Shown here: piece by piece, positions 41,290-50,110 of the stretch
Numbering within the stretch: position 1 is the stretch's first letter
How the letters are laid out: each line of letters opens with the position of its first letter
Assembly: GCA_049606855.1 (NCBI GenBank)
Contig: JBMYVY010000004.1
Coordinates: 124,001-188,000 of the forward strand
Direction of reading: 5' to 3'
Length of the DNA: 64,000 nucleotides
Origin: JBELHR01 sp049606855
GTDB lineage: Bacteria > Bacteroidota > Bacteroidia > Flavobacteriales > Flavobacteriaceae
The notes under the pieces: generated by a model
The model's input: the letters and a program-made list of their open reading frames with translations, nothing else
Told to the model about the DNA's origin: nothing
Databases searched by the model: none
Made by a program: the position numbers and the translations under genes

Positions 41290-41837
41290 TGAAGATATAT
41301 ACAAAAACAGGGGACAAAGGTCAAACAGGTCTTTACGGTGGCAAGAGGGTAAGTAAACACAATGACCGAATTCAAGCGTATGGTGATTTAGATGAACTCA
41401 ATGCTCATGTGGGGCACTTACGTGATCAAATCGATATTGAACAAGAAACGCTTTTAGCGATCCAAAACGAACTTTTTAAAATGGGTGCTCACCTTGCCAC
41501 TCCAGTTGAATCAAAAAAACAAGTAAGCCAATTACCAAAAATCAATATTGAATTAATTACAAAGCTTGAGAATCAAATGGATTTATGGAATGATGAACTT
41601 CCAGCAATGACTCATTTTATTTTACCAGGCGGACATGTAAAAGTGTCATACTGTCATATTGTGCGAACCGTCGCAAGGCGAGCAGAAAGAAATATAAGCT
41701 TACTTGCTGAATCAGTGGTGGTTGACCCCACAATCCTCCAAATGATCAATAGATTGTCCGATTATTTATTTGTATTGGCACGGAAATTGACTTTAAATTA
41801 CCAGAGTGAGGAAATCCGCTGGATACCAAACAAATAA
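41289..41837 (+). CDS. Cob(I)alamin adenosyltransferase, PduO type
   Basis: Adds the 5'-deoxyadenosyl group of ATP to cob(I)alamin, giving adenosylcobalamin. The 182-residue protein starts with the family signature KIYTKTGDKGQTGLYGGKRV, then AYGDLDELNAHVG, and has the C-terminal VRTVARRAERN-containing helix with the ATP-binding arginines and INRLSDYLFVLAR. It carries only the catalytic domain. With meaB at 50720 it implies an adenosylcobalamin-dependent mutase in the genome. It is coupled to the methyltransferase gene upstream. Confidence 0.95.
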   Translation: MKIYTKTGDKGQTGLYGGKRVSKHNDRIQAYGDLDELNAHVGHLRDQIDIEQETLLAIQNELFKMGAHLATPVESKKQVSQLPKINIELITKLENQMDLWNDELPAMTHFILPGGHVKVSYCHIVRTVARRAERNISLLAESVVVDPTILQMINRLSDYLFVLARKLTLNYQSEEIRWIPNK

Positions 41838-41876
41838 CACGTTCTTTATTTAACTGAAAATAAGACAAATAAAAAC

Positions 41877-41906
41877 TTGACTTTTTAAGTAAAAAAATTA
41901 TTTTTG
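41877..41906 (+). promoter_or_regulatory. Promoter of the DUF2795 gene
   Basis: TTG at 41877-41879 and TATTTTTG at 41899-41906 are separated by 19 bases, the exact consensus. The ATG is at 41926. Confidence 0.8.
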
Positions 41907-41925
41907 CACAAAAAATTATTAAACC

Positions 41926-42147
41926 ATGTATTGGACTTTAGAATTAGCCTCTTATTTAGCTGATGCTCCTTGGCCAGCGACCAAAGACGAATTAATAGAT
42001 TATGCCATTCGTACAGGTGCCCCGTTGGAAGTGGTGGAAAATTTGCAAACAATTGAAGATGAAGGAGATGCTTATGACTCCATACTAGAAATATGGCCTG
42101 ATTATCCTACAGAAGAAGATTATCTTTGGAACGAAGATGAATACTAG
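41926..42147 (+). CDS. DUF2795 small acidic protein
   Basis: The 73-residue protein has the PATKDELIDYAIRTGAP motif of the DUF2795 family, which adopts a small helical fold of unknown role. The C-terminal half is strongly acidic (DEGDAYDS and EEDYLWNEDEY). The gene has its own promoter and terminator and is therefore an independent unit between the cobalamin gene and secA. Its product is small and abundant-looking, but no function can be assigned. Confidence 0.88.
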   Translation: MYWTLELASYLADAPWPATKDELIDYAIRTGAPLEVVENLQTIEDEGDAYDSILEIWPDYPTEEDYLWNEDEY

Positions 42148-42170
42148 GAAAATTAGCTACAAAAAAAATT

Positions 42171-42198
42171 AAAAGTCTCTTTAGGAGGCTTTTTTTTT
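42171..42198 (+). terminator. Terminator after the DUF2795 gene
   Basis: AAAAGTCTC and GAGGCTTTT pair with one T-G wobble over a five-base loop, followed by a T run. The -33 region of the secA promoter lies within this hairpin. Confidence 0.8.
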
Positions 42199-42201
42199 GC
42201 T

Positions 42202-42209
42202 TAATTTTG
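42202..42209 (+). promoter_or_regulatory. -7 box of secA
   Basis: TAATTTTG matches TAnnTTTG, 23 bases before the secA ATG at 42233. The -33 position holds TTT at 42180-42182, inside the preceding terminator. Confidence 0.5.
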
Positions 42210-42232
42210 AAAACATAAACTGAACATATATT

Positions 42233-45200
42233 ATGAGTATTGTAAATAAAGTATTAAAACTTTTTGTCGGTGATAAACAACAGAAAGATTTAAAACAATT
42301 GGAACCTATTGTTAAAAAGGTTCTTGAATTCGAAGGAAGCTTAAGTAGTGCTAGTGCTGACGATCTTCGTTCGAAAACCTTAGAATTTAAAAACAAAATT
42401 AAGCAAGCTACTGCTAGTTATACTGAAGAAATTGACAAACTAGAGAAAGAAGCTGCTGAATCCGATATTGATAGACAAGAGGCAATTTTCAAAGAAATTG
42501 ACCGTTTAAAGGACTTATCTTATGAGGCTTCTGAAAAGGTGTTGCTCGATATTATGCCAGAGGCTTTTGCAGTGGTAAAAGAAACTGCTAAGCGTTTTAC
42601 AGAAAATGAAACTATTAGAGTTAATGCCACCGCATTTGATAGAGAGTTATCTGGTGATTCAGACTTTGTATCATTAGATAATGAAGAAGCGGTTTGGAAA
42701 AACTCTTGGGATGCTGCTGGAAAAGAGATTATTTGGGACATGGTCCACTACGATGTTCAGTTGATTGGTGGAGCTGTTTTAACCCAGGGTAAAATTGCAG
42801 AAATGATGACAGGGGAAGGAAAAACCCTTGTAGCTACCTTACCGATATATCTTAATGCTTTAACAGGAAATGGAGTTCATGTAGTAACGGTAAACGACTA
42901 TTTAGCTAAGCGTGATTCTGCATGGATGGCACCCTTGTTTCAATTTCACGGTTTAAGTATAGATTGTATCGATTATCACCAACCGAATTCAGATGCTCGA
43001 CGAAAAGCTTACTTAGCTGACATTACCTATGGAACAAATAATGAGTTTGGGTTCGATTATTTAAGAGACAATATGGCACATACTCAAGAAGAGCTTGTTC
43101 AACGCCCTCACAATTACGCTATTGTAGATGAGGTTGATTCAGTTTTAATTGATGATGCACGTACCCCTTTAATTATTTCAGGTCCAGTTCCTCAAGGAGA
43201 TCGTCATGAATTTAATGAATTGAAACCCGTTGTTGAAGATTTAGTAAAACTTCAGAGACAATACCTTGTTGGAGTGCTCGCAGAAGCCAAAAAGAAAATT
43301 GCTGACGGTGATGAAAAAGAAGGTGGATTCTTATTATTAAGAGTATATAGAGGACTTCCTAAAAACAAAGCCCTGATCAAATTCTTGTCTCAAGAAGGAG
43401 TGCGACAATTGCTGCAAAAGACAGAAAACTTTTACATGCAGGACAACAATAAAGAGATGCACCAAATTGATGCAGAACTCTATTTTGTTATCGATGAAAA
43501 AAATAACTCAATTGAATTGAGTGACAAAGGGATTGCCCACCTATCAAAAAAGAATGAAGATAACTTTTTTGTTCTACCAGATATCGGAGTTGAAATCGGA
43601 AAAATCGACGAAAAAGACATTTCCGATGAGGAGAAGGTTGAAGAAAAAGAAACACTATACAAGAATTTTTCAATCAAAAGTGAGCGCATTCACACCTTAA
43701 ATCAACTGTTCAAGGCCTATACCCTATTTGAAAAAGATACCGCCTACGTTGTCATGGAGGACAAGGTGAAAATTGTGGATGAGCAAACAGGGCGTATTAT
43801 GGATGGACGTCGTTATTCCGACGGACTACACCAAGCAATTGAAGCAAAAGAAAACGTGAAGATTGAAAAGGCTACTCAAACTTTTGCAACGGTTACGCTT
43901 CAAAATTATTTCAGAATGTACCGCAAATTATCGGGAATGACAGGTACAGCGATTACTGAAGCAGGTGAATTCTGGGAAATTTATGAATTGGACGTAGTAG
44001 AAATCCCTACAAATAAACCCTTAGAAAGAGACGATAGAGAAGACTTAGTATTTAAAACAACTCGTGAAAAGTACAATGCTGTTATTGAAGAAGTAGAAAA
44101 ACTAGTTGCCGCAGGAAGACCTGTACTTGTTGGAACAACTTCAGTAGAGATTTCAGAATTACTGGGTCGAATGTTAACCATGAAGAAAATTAAGCACAAT
44201 GTACTGAACGCAAAACTTCACAAAAAAGAAGCTGATGTTGTCGCTCTTGCTGGTCAACCCGGTATGGTTACCATAGCGACAAATATGGCCGGTCGTGGAA
44301 CAGATATCAAGTTAATTGAAGAAGTAAAAAAAGCTGGTGGTTTGGCAATCATCGGAACTGAAAGACATGATTCACGTCGTGTTGACCGTCAGTTAAGAGG
44401 ACGTGCTGGTAGACAAGGTGATGTTGGTTCTTCTCAGTTTTATGTTTCTCTAGAGGATAATCTGATGCGTATTTTTGGTTCAGATCGAATTGCTAAAATG
44501 ATGGATAGAATGGGACTTGAAGAAGGTGAAGTAATTCAACATTCAATGATCACAAAATCCATTGAACGCGCTCAGAAAAAAGTAGAAGAAAACAACTTCG
44601 GTATACGTAAGAGATTATTAGAATATGATGATATCATGAACTCCCAACGTGAGGTCGTTTATAAACGAAGAAAAAATGCCTTAGATGGTAAGCGTTTAAA
44701 CATCGACATTGCTAATATGATTTATGATACCTGCGATTTAATTGTAACTCAAAACAAAGCAGCAAATGACTTCAAGAATTTTGAGTTTGAGTTGATTTTG
44801 TTCTCTTCCACTTCTAGTCCATTTACGGAGGAAGACTTCATGAATAAATCAGATGCCGCACTTATCGATGAATTATATGAAACGGTTTTTAATCATTATA
44901 AAAGTAAGATGGAGCGCAATGCCCAAACTGCGTTCCCTGTAATTAAAAATGTATTTGAAAATGAAGGTGATCGTTACGAACGCATAGTAGTTCCTTTTTC
45001 TGACGGAAGCAAAACCTTACAAGTTGTTACTAATTTAAAAAAGGCCTACGAATCTCAAGGAACTGAGTTAATGGCAGATTTTGAAAAAAATATAACTCTA
45101 GCCATTATTGATGACAATTGGAAAACTCATCTTAGAAAGATGGATGAGCTTAAGCAATCTGTTCAAAATGCTTCTTATGAACAAAAAGACCCTTTGTTAA

Positions 45201-45571
45201 TCTATAAGTTTGAGGCTTTTGAATTATTCAAAGCCATGTTGGATAAGGTGAATAAAGAAGTTCTTTCATTCCTATTTAAAGGGGAGTTACCTGCACAAAA
45301 CGCAAATCAAGTTTCTGAGGCAAAAACTCGTCAGAGAGAAAAACTTCAATTATCTAAAGCTGATGCTGGAACTGGTAATCCTAATATTGAGCGTCCTAAT
45401 CAACCAAATCAAGGTCCTACAAGTGTAGAGACTATGGTTAGACAAGAAAGAAAAATTGGACGTAATGAGCGTGTGAAGATTAAAAACATCTCAACAGGAG
45501 AAGAAAAAGAAGTGAAATACAAACAAGCAATTCCTTTAATTGAACAAGGGAAATGGGTGTTGACTTCCTAA
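42233..45571 (+). CDS. secA: Preprotein translocase ATPase SecA (long Bacteroidetes form)
   Basis: Motor ATPase that drives unfolded preproteins through SecYEG. The 1112-residue protein has the DEAD-like NBD1 with MTGEGKTLVATLP (Walker A) and IVDEVDSVLIDDARTPL, NBD2 with NMAGRGTDIKL, and the preprotein-binding and scaffold domains. An insertion of about 150-200 residues between about 330 and 500 and a Gln/Pro-rich C-terminal linker explain the extra length over the Escherichia coli enzyme (901). The usual zinc-binding Cys-rich tail is absent; the end is a basic ISTGEEKEVKYKQAIPLIEQ segment. Both points are typical of Bacteroidetes. Confidence 0.97.
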   Translation: MSIVNKVLKLFVGDKQQKDLKQLEPIVKKVLEFEGSLSSASADDLRSKTLEFKNKIKQATASYTEEIDKLEKEAAESDIDRQEAIFKEIDRLKDLSYEASEKVLLDIMPEAFAVVKETAKRFTENETIRVNATAFDRELSGDSDFVSLDNEEAVWKNSWDAAGKEIIWDMVHYDVQLIGGAVLTQGKIAEMMTGEGKTLVATLPIYLNALTGNGVHVVTVNDYLAKRDSAWMAPLFQFHGLSIDCIDYHQPNSDARRKAYLADITYGTNNEFGFDYLRDNMAHTQEELVQRPHNYAIVDEVDSVLIDDARTPLIISGPVPQGDRHEFNELKPVVEDLVKLQRQYLVGVLAEAKKKIADGDEKEGGFLLLRVYRGLPKNKALIKFLSQEGVRQLLQKTENFYMQDNNKEMHQIDAELYFVIDEKNNSIELSDKGIAHLSKKNEDNFFVLPDIGVEIGKIDEKDISDEEKVEEKETLYKNFSIKSERIHTLNQLFKAYTLFEKDTAYVVMEDKVKIVDEQTGRIMDGRRYSDGLHQAIEAKENVKIEKATQTFATVTLQNYFRMYRKLSGMTGTAITEAGEFWEIYELDVVEIPTNKPLERDDREDLVFKTTREKYNAVIEEVEKLVAAGRPVLVGTTSVEISELLGRMLTMKKIKHNVLNAKLHKKEADVVALAGQPGMVTIATNMAGRGTDIKLIEEVKKAGGLAIIGTERHDSRRVDRQLRGRAGRQGDVGSSQFYVSLEDNLMRIFGSDRIAKMMDRMGLEEGEVIQHSMITKSIERAQKKVEENNFGIRKRLLEYDDIMNSQREVVYKRRKNALDGKRLNIDIANMIYDTCDLIVTQNKAANDFKNFEFELILFSSTSSPFTEEDFMNKSDAALIDELYETVFNHYKSKMERNAQTAFPVIKNVFENEGDRYERIVVPFSDGSKTLQVVTNLKKAYESQGTELMADFEKNITLAIIDDNWKTHLRKMDELKQSVQNASYEQKDPLLIYKFEAFELFKAMLDKVNKEVLSFLFKGELPAQNANQVSEAKTRQREKLQLSKADAGTGNPNIERPNQPNQGPTSVETMVRQERKIGRNERVKIKNISTGEEKEVKYKQAIPLIEQGKWVLTS

Positions 45572-45573
45572 AT

Positions 45574-45610
45574 AAAAAAAAGCCACTCAAAGTATTGAGT
45601 GGCTTTTTTT
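45574..45610. terminator. Bidirectional terminator between secA and lgt
   Basis: AGCCACTCAA and TTGAGTGGCT form a perfect stem over a four-base loop, with seven A before and seven T after, serving the two convergent genes. Confidence 0.93.
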
Positions 45611-46424
45611 ATTTTGATTCTTTTGAACGATACATGCAATAGAGTCCAATAAGAACAAGAGGTATACTAAGCCATTGCCCAGTATTCAAAGACCACGCTG
45701 CCCGGTCATCTACTTGAGCCTCTTTAAAGAATTCCACCACAAATCTCACTGTCCATAAAAGAGCAAAAAATAAACCAAAAAGGTATCCTTGTCTCTTTTT
45801 AAGATCAGTTTTCCAATAAAGGTACCACAACAGCATGAAAATCGCTAAATAACTAAAGGCCTCGTAAAGCTGAGTTGGATACCGCGGAAAATCTTCACCG
45901 AGTTGAACAAAGATAAAACCGTAGTCTGTTCCCGTTGGCTTTCCTACAATTTCACTGTTCATTAAATTTCCAATTCGGATAAAAAAACCAGCCAAGGCCA
46001 CCATAATTCCTAATCGGTCAATCAAAAATAGTAACGGTTTTTTCAAAATATTTTTAGAATAAAAATACAGTGCTGCAATAATACCAATCGCCGCTCCATG
46101 CGAAGCTAATCCACGGAAGCCTATGAACTCGAACTCAGGCTCAAATCTTACTGGGAGTAAAATTTCAAGTAAGTGGTTCTGGAAGTAAGCCCAGTCATAA
46201 AAAAACACATGACCTAAACGCGCTCCTAAAATAGTAGAGACAATGACCCAAACAAAGAGGGAATCTAACTTTTCTAGATCAAGCTTATCCTCAATAAATA
46301 TCTTCTTCATTAAATAAAATCCTATTGAAAAAGCCAAGACAAACATCAAGCTATAATACCTGATCATTATGCTTCCTATTTCTATGCCCATAGGTGGGTC
46401 CCAAACGATGGAAAGACTGTGCAT
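45609..46424 (-). CDS. lgt: Prolipoprotein diacylglyceryl transferase
   Basis: Attaches diacylglycerol from phosphatidylglycerol to the lipobox cysteine of prelipoproteins in the inner membrane; many lipoproteins in this window depend on it. The 271-residue membrane protein has seven helices. It has the motif FRGLASHGAAIGIIAALYFY with the essential His, and the signature RIGNLMNSEIVGKPT (Arg, Gly, Asn, Glu). Later it has YPTQLYEA with Tyr and Glu. Length is normal. It lies 16 bases from yidD in a minus-strand group with cysS. Confidence 0.95.
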   Translation of the reverse strand: MHSLSIVWDPPMGIEIGSIMIRYYSLMFVLAFSIGFYLMKKIFIEDKLDLEKLDSLFVWVIVSTILGARLGHVFFYDWAYFQNHLLEILLPVRFEPEFEFIGFRGLASHGAAIGIIAALYFYSKNILKKPLLFLIDRLGIMVALAGFFIRIGNLMNSEIVGKPTGTDYGFIFVQLGEDFPRYPTQLYEAFSYLAIFMLLWYLYWKTDLKKRQGYLFGLFFALLWTVRFVVEFFKEAQVDDRAAWSLNTGQWLSIPLVLIGLYCMYRSKESK

Positions 46425-46440
46425 ATTATTTGTGTTTTAA

Positions 46441-46662
46441 TTAGGGTACCGGATCATATCCAGAACCTCCCCACGGATGACAACTACTAATTCTTTTAAT
46501 AGCCAATCGACCACCTTTTAACAAACCGTGTTTTTTCAAAGCTTGTAAACTATATGTCGAGCAGGTTGGACTGTAACGACAAGATGCAGGTGTTAGTGGA
46601 GATATCATTCCTTGATATATCCTTATTAATATTACAAAGGGAAAAATTAAAATTTTTCTCAT
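46441..46662 (-). CDS. yidD: YidD membrane protein insertion efficiency factor
   Basis: Small protein that aids YidC-dependent membrane insertion. The 73-residue protein has an N-terminal amphipathic helix (PFVILIRIYQGMISPLTPAS) and the three-cysteine signature CRYSPTCSTYSLQALKKHG ending in SSCHPWGGSGYDPVP. It overlaps the cysS stop codon by one base and is followed by lgt. Confidence 0.95.
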   Translation of the reverse strand: MRKILIFPFVILIRIYQGMISPLTPASCRYSPTCSTYSLQALKKHGLLKGGRLAIKRISSCHPWGGSGYDPVP

Positions 46663-48140
46663 TAATTTAAATTATAGGAAGTTCCTTCTTTTCCGTCCTT
46701 CAGCTGAATTCCTTTGTCAAAGAGCTCATCTCTGATTTTGTCAGAAAGCGCCCAATCCTTGTTCGCTCTGGCTTGATTTCTCAATTCGATCAATACCTGC
46801 ATAGCTGCATCTAAAGCACTGTCATCATTAGCTCCTTGCTGATCTTCTAAGCCCAAAACATCAAAAACCATGGCCGAAAAAATCTTGATAAACCAGGACA
46901 AATCGGTTTCAGTTAATTGATGCTTGCCCTCTTTCATTTGATTAATCAATTTCACAGCTTCAAAAAGCTGAGCAATCAAAATAGGAGTGTTGAAATCATC
47001 ATTCATGGCTTGATAACAAGAAGCCACCCAAGATTCAACATCAAAACTACTGTTCGATTGAGCTTTAATTTCCATCAAGGTTTTGTACCCATCCATCAAC
47101 TTGCTATATCCCTTTTCCGCTGCACCAATAGCTGCATCAGAAAAATCCAATATGGATCTATAATGTGCTTGAAGCATAAAGAATCGAGCCACACTTGGCG
47201 CATAGCCTTTTGTTAGAAACTTATTATCTCCAGAAAAAATCTCGCCAGGCAAAATATTATTACCCGTTGATTTAGCCATTTTTTGACTATTTAAAGTCAA
47301 CATATTGGCATGCATCCAATAACGAACAGGATCCTCACCATTACAAGCCTTGGCCTGGGCGATTTCACATTCGTGGTGTGGGAATTTCAAATCCATTCCT
47401 CCACCGTGTATATCAAACTGTTCTCCTAAATATTTTGTACTCATGGCGGTACATTCCAAATGCCAGCCCGGAAAACCCAATGACCAAGGAGACGGCCACC
47501 TCATGATGTGTTCTGGTGACGCCTTTTTCCATAGCGCAAAGTCTTGTGGGTTACGTTTTTCACTTTGGCCATCCAATACCCTTGTATTGTGAATGGCATC
47601 TTCAATATTGCGGCCGGAAAGCACTCCATAGTCTCCAGTTTCATTGTATTTTTTTACATCAAAATACACTGATCCGTTGATCTCGTATGCCAGTCCTTTA
47701 CTAAGAATAGTTTCTATAATCCCTATTTGCTCGACGATATGCCCTGTGGCAGTAGGCTCAATATTAGGAGGTAAAAAATTAAACTTTTCTAAAATTTGAT
47801 GGAAATCAACGGTATACTGTTGCACCACTTCCATAGGCTCTATTTGCTCCAATCTCGCTCTTTTCGAAATTCGGTCCTCTCCTTCATCTGCATCATTTTC
47901 TAAATGCCCTGCATCGGTAATATTTCGAACATATCTCACCTTGTAACCCAGGTGCAAAAAATAGCGATTCACTACATCAAATGACATGAAAGTTCTAACA
48001 TTCCCTAAGTGCACATTACTATACACAGTAGGACCGCAGACGTACATCCCAACAAACCCTTCATGAAGGGGAATAAACAACTCTTTACTCTTGGAGAGCG
48101 AATTATAAATTTTCAGTTCTGAGGCGTACTTATTTTCCAT
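46662..48140 (-). CDS. cysS: Cysteinyl-tRNA synthetase
   Basis: Charges tRNA-Cys. The 492-residue class I enzyme has the HIGH-like motif HLGNVRT, preceded by a zinc-binding Cys in YVCGPTVYSNV. Further zinc ligands are in GWHLECTAMS and FPHHECEIAQ, and the catalytic loop is KMAKSTGN (KMSKS variant). A C-terminal anticodon-binding domain with ARANKDWALSDKIRDEL follows. Length is normal. It heads a minus-strand group with yidD and lgt. A TATCTTTA near 48163 is a weak promoter candidate. Confidence 0.96.
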   Translation of the reverse strand: MENKYASELKIYNSLSKSKELFIPLHEGFVGMYVCGPTVYSNVHLGNVRTFMSFDVVNRYFLHLGYKVRYVRNITDAGHLENDADEGEDRISKRARLEQIEPMEVVQQYTVDFHQILEKFNFLPPNIEPTATGHIVEQIGIIETILSKGLAYEINGSVYFDVKKYNETGDYGVLSGRNIEDAIHNTRVLDGQSEKRNPQDFALWKKASPEHIMRWPSPWSLGFPGWHLECTAMSTKYLGEQFDIHGGGMDLKFPHHECEIAQAKACNGEDPVRYWMHANMLTLNSQKMAKSTGNNILPGEIFSGDNKFLTKGYAPSVARFFMLQAHYRSILDFSDAAIGAAEKGYSKLMDGYKTLMEIKAQSNSSFDVESWVASCYQAMNDDFNTPILIAQLFEAVKLINQMKEGKHQLTETDLSWFIKIFSAMVFDVLGLEDQQGANDDSALDAAMQVLIELRNQARANKDWALSDKIRDELFDKGIQLKDGKEGTSYNLN

Positions 48141-48172
48141 GTAATTAATTTATGGAGTAAAGATAAAACAAT

Positions 48173-48205
48173 AAAAAAAACGATGGGCATTCCATCGTTT
48201 TTTTT
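48173..48205 (-). terminator. Terminator of the sigma/anti-sigma operon
   Basis: CGATGG and CCATCG pair over a five-base loop, with A and T runs on the two flanks. It lies just downstream of the last gene of the operon read on the minus strand. Confidence 0.85.
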
Positions 48206-48225
48206 CATCAATTTGTAATAGCCCC

Positions 48226-49602
48226 TTATTTTATTGAGACATAACCATAAGTATTTTTAATGGTAACTTCCTTGTTAGAATCAGGATTCTTTGCATAGCC
48301 CTTAACTACGCTTGAATTATTATCCTCATCCTTGGAGTAGGTGACATTCCCATCGGTTAAAATTTTTAATTTACTTTGGTCTCCCTCATAAACAAAACTC
48401 AAGGCCTGATCGGTATTCAATTCTAATTTTCCATACTCATTTGTGATTACCGCCTTGTTAAATTCCTTTGAGTAACCTCCTAGCATGATTTTACCAAACT
48501 TTTGATTAATCTGTACATTTGCACCTAGCTGACCGATACTTACCTTAGAATAATTCGAATTGAACTCACAATTCCCCAAAGACCCAATCTCAACAGACTG
48601 CGAATTTTTTATGTTGAGGCTTCCACCATTTAAACCATTCATATTCAAAGAGCAGTTATTTAAGGCAAGTTGGTTTTGACCAGAATTAAAAAAACCTGTA
48701 GCCATTTTGCTGTGACTAACTTCCGCCACAACTTCCTGTTCCATGTCTGGCAAATCAAGTTTCCCATGTTTTACTTTCAAATTCAACTTAGTTCCTTTAG
48801 GGACTTTAATCAAAAGCGTTTTTTTAATCTGAACACTTTTTTTCATCTCCTCATCCAATTCTTTTTTTAACTCTTTTTTGAATTTAGACATTTCGATTTT
48901 CGCTTGCTGCATTTCCTCTTTAACTGCAGTCATTTCCTTCATGATAATTACTTGTTGTTCTGCTAATTCTTCTTGGGTTTCTTTCCAAGACTCTTCAGCT
49001 TCTTTTAATACCATTTGAAATTCCTCTGAATTTTTAAAGTCTTCCATTTCCTGTTTAAAGCGTTGGGAGCTCTCTTTAATTGAGGCCGACCACTCTTTCA
49101 TATACAAAGAATCCATTTTATATTTATCAAAGTCAAAGGATGAAATTTGAAAATCTTGAACTCCCTGAGGAATCTCCAGCTCTCCAATAACGATATTTGG
49201 AATAACAACATCTGGGATTTCAATATCAGATATATCAAAATTCTCTACCCATGAAAACTCCGTTCCGTCACTGATAAAAATAAAATTATCCCCGTGGTAA
49301 CGTCCTTTTGCTTGAGATGTTATCATGACTTTTTCACTGTTGCCCATAGCCTCAAAATCCCAATTATCAAAAAGCTCATTGGCTTCTTGCTCAGAAATTG
49401 AATCTATTTCCATCTTGGCCAAAACAGAAACTTCATTCTTATTCCATGTTTCGACAATTACATCCGTAAAACTGCTGTTTACCTCAACCAAAATTTCTTT
49501 ATTAACCCTGAATGTTTCTTCATAGGTTTTCTCCTTGTTTTGAGCCATCACCGCCATGCTGGCAAACAATAAAATATAGCTAAAAATTATATTATTTTTC
49601 AT
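48226..49602 (-). CDS. Exported coiled-coil and beta-repeat protein (DUF4097-like), sigma-operon effector
   Basis: The 458-residue protein has a signal peptide ending near residue 20 (MAVMAQ). An early strand region (about 30-65) follows, which resembles DUF4097 adhesin-like proteins. A highly charged helical or coiled-coil stretch spans about 168-258, rich in Glu and Lys. From 262 onward there is a beta-rich part with repeated turns of the form [YFH]-[GS]-[KY]-[VIL]: KHGKLDLP, NYSKVSIG, KFGKIMLG, EYGKLELN and TYGYVSIK, about 20-45 residues apart, suggesting a beta-solenoid. No lipobox is seen. It is the last gene of the ECF sigma operon, overlapping its upstream neighbour by 11 bases. Its function is unknown; envelope-stress output is an inference. 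Confidence 0.65.
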   Translation of the reverse strand: MKNNIIFSYILLFASMAVMAQNKEKTYEETFRVNKEILVEVNSSFTDVIVETWNKNEVSVLAKMEIDSISEQEANELFDNWDFEAMGNSEKVMITSQAKGRYHGDNFIFISDGTEFSWVENFDISDIEIPDVVIPNIVIGELEIPQGVQDFQISSFDFDKYKMDSLYMKEWSASIKESSQRFKQEMEDFKNSEEFQMVLKEAEESWKETQEELAEQQVIIMKEMTAVKEEMQQAKIEMSKFKKELKKELDEEMKKSVQIKKTLLIKVPKGTKLNLKVKHGKLDLPDMEQEVVAEVSHSKMATGFFNSGQNQLALNNCSLNMNGLNGGSLNIKNSQSVEIGSLGNCEFNSNYSKVSIGQLGANVQINQKFGKIMLGGYSKEFNKAVITNEYGKLELNTDQALSFVYEGDQSKLKILTDGNVTYSKDEDNNSSVVKGYAKNPDSNKEVTIKNTYGYVSIK

Positions 49603-50110
49603 TTGTACTGTCCTTAAGTTGTTCTTTTAAATCCTTTATCAAATTCAATCTCAATTGTAAGTTCTCGATCATCGCATTACACGTTGCTTCATTAAAACCG
49701 TTTTCCTCAAGTTCTCGAGATAATAGCAAATACCCCTCGGTAAGTTCTTCTATTTTAAACAGGTAACCATCAAACAATTCCTTCTGACTAGAATCAACAT
49801 CCAAATTGGCCAATTCGTAATTAATGCTGTTTAAATAATAATTTTCTATTTGACCTAACCTCGGCGACAAACTAGATAACCCTGCTCGAGAAACCTCAAC
49901 ATTCGAGGGAACCACGCTTTCTGTGAATTTAGCAAAGTAACCCATGGAAAAAATCAAAACAACGGCCGCAGCAATTTTGAATAAATTCCATTGCCTCGGT
50001 TTTCTTCCCTTATCCAAATGATTGAGTTTTTGGATAAAGCGATCTCTGTGATTTGCATTAAGCTCTTCTTTTATTTGGTAATTCTTGATGTTTCTTAAAT
50101 CTCTAAGCAT
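49592..50110 (-). CDS. Single-span membrane anti-sigma-like protein
   Basis: The 172-residue protein has a basic N-terminal cytoplasmic part (residues 1-43) and one membrane helix at 44-61 (LFKIAAAVVLIFSMGYFA). A periplasmic helical part follows, rich in Leu and Glu. Size, topology and position directly downstream of an ECF sigma gene fit an anti-sigma factor. It lacks an obvious zinc-binding HxxxCxxC motif, so it may be a different anti-sigma class. It overlaps the sigma gene by eight bases and the effector gene by 11 bases. Confidence 0.75.
   Translation of the reverse strand: MLRDLRNIKNYQIKEELNANHRDRFIQKLNHLDKGRKPRQWNLFKIAAAVVLIFSMGYFAKFTESVVPSNVEVSRAGLSSLSPRLGQIENYYLNSINYELANLDVDSSQKELFDGYLFKIEELTEGYLLLSRELEENGFNEATCNAMIENLQLRLNLIKDLKEQLKDSTNEK

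Noticed and set aside
41838..41925. Cobalamin riboswitch or RNA gene near the adenosyltransferase
   Set aside because: The gap is too short and shows only a simple promoter.
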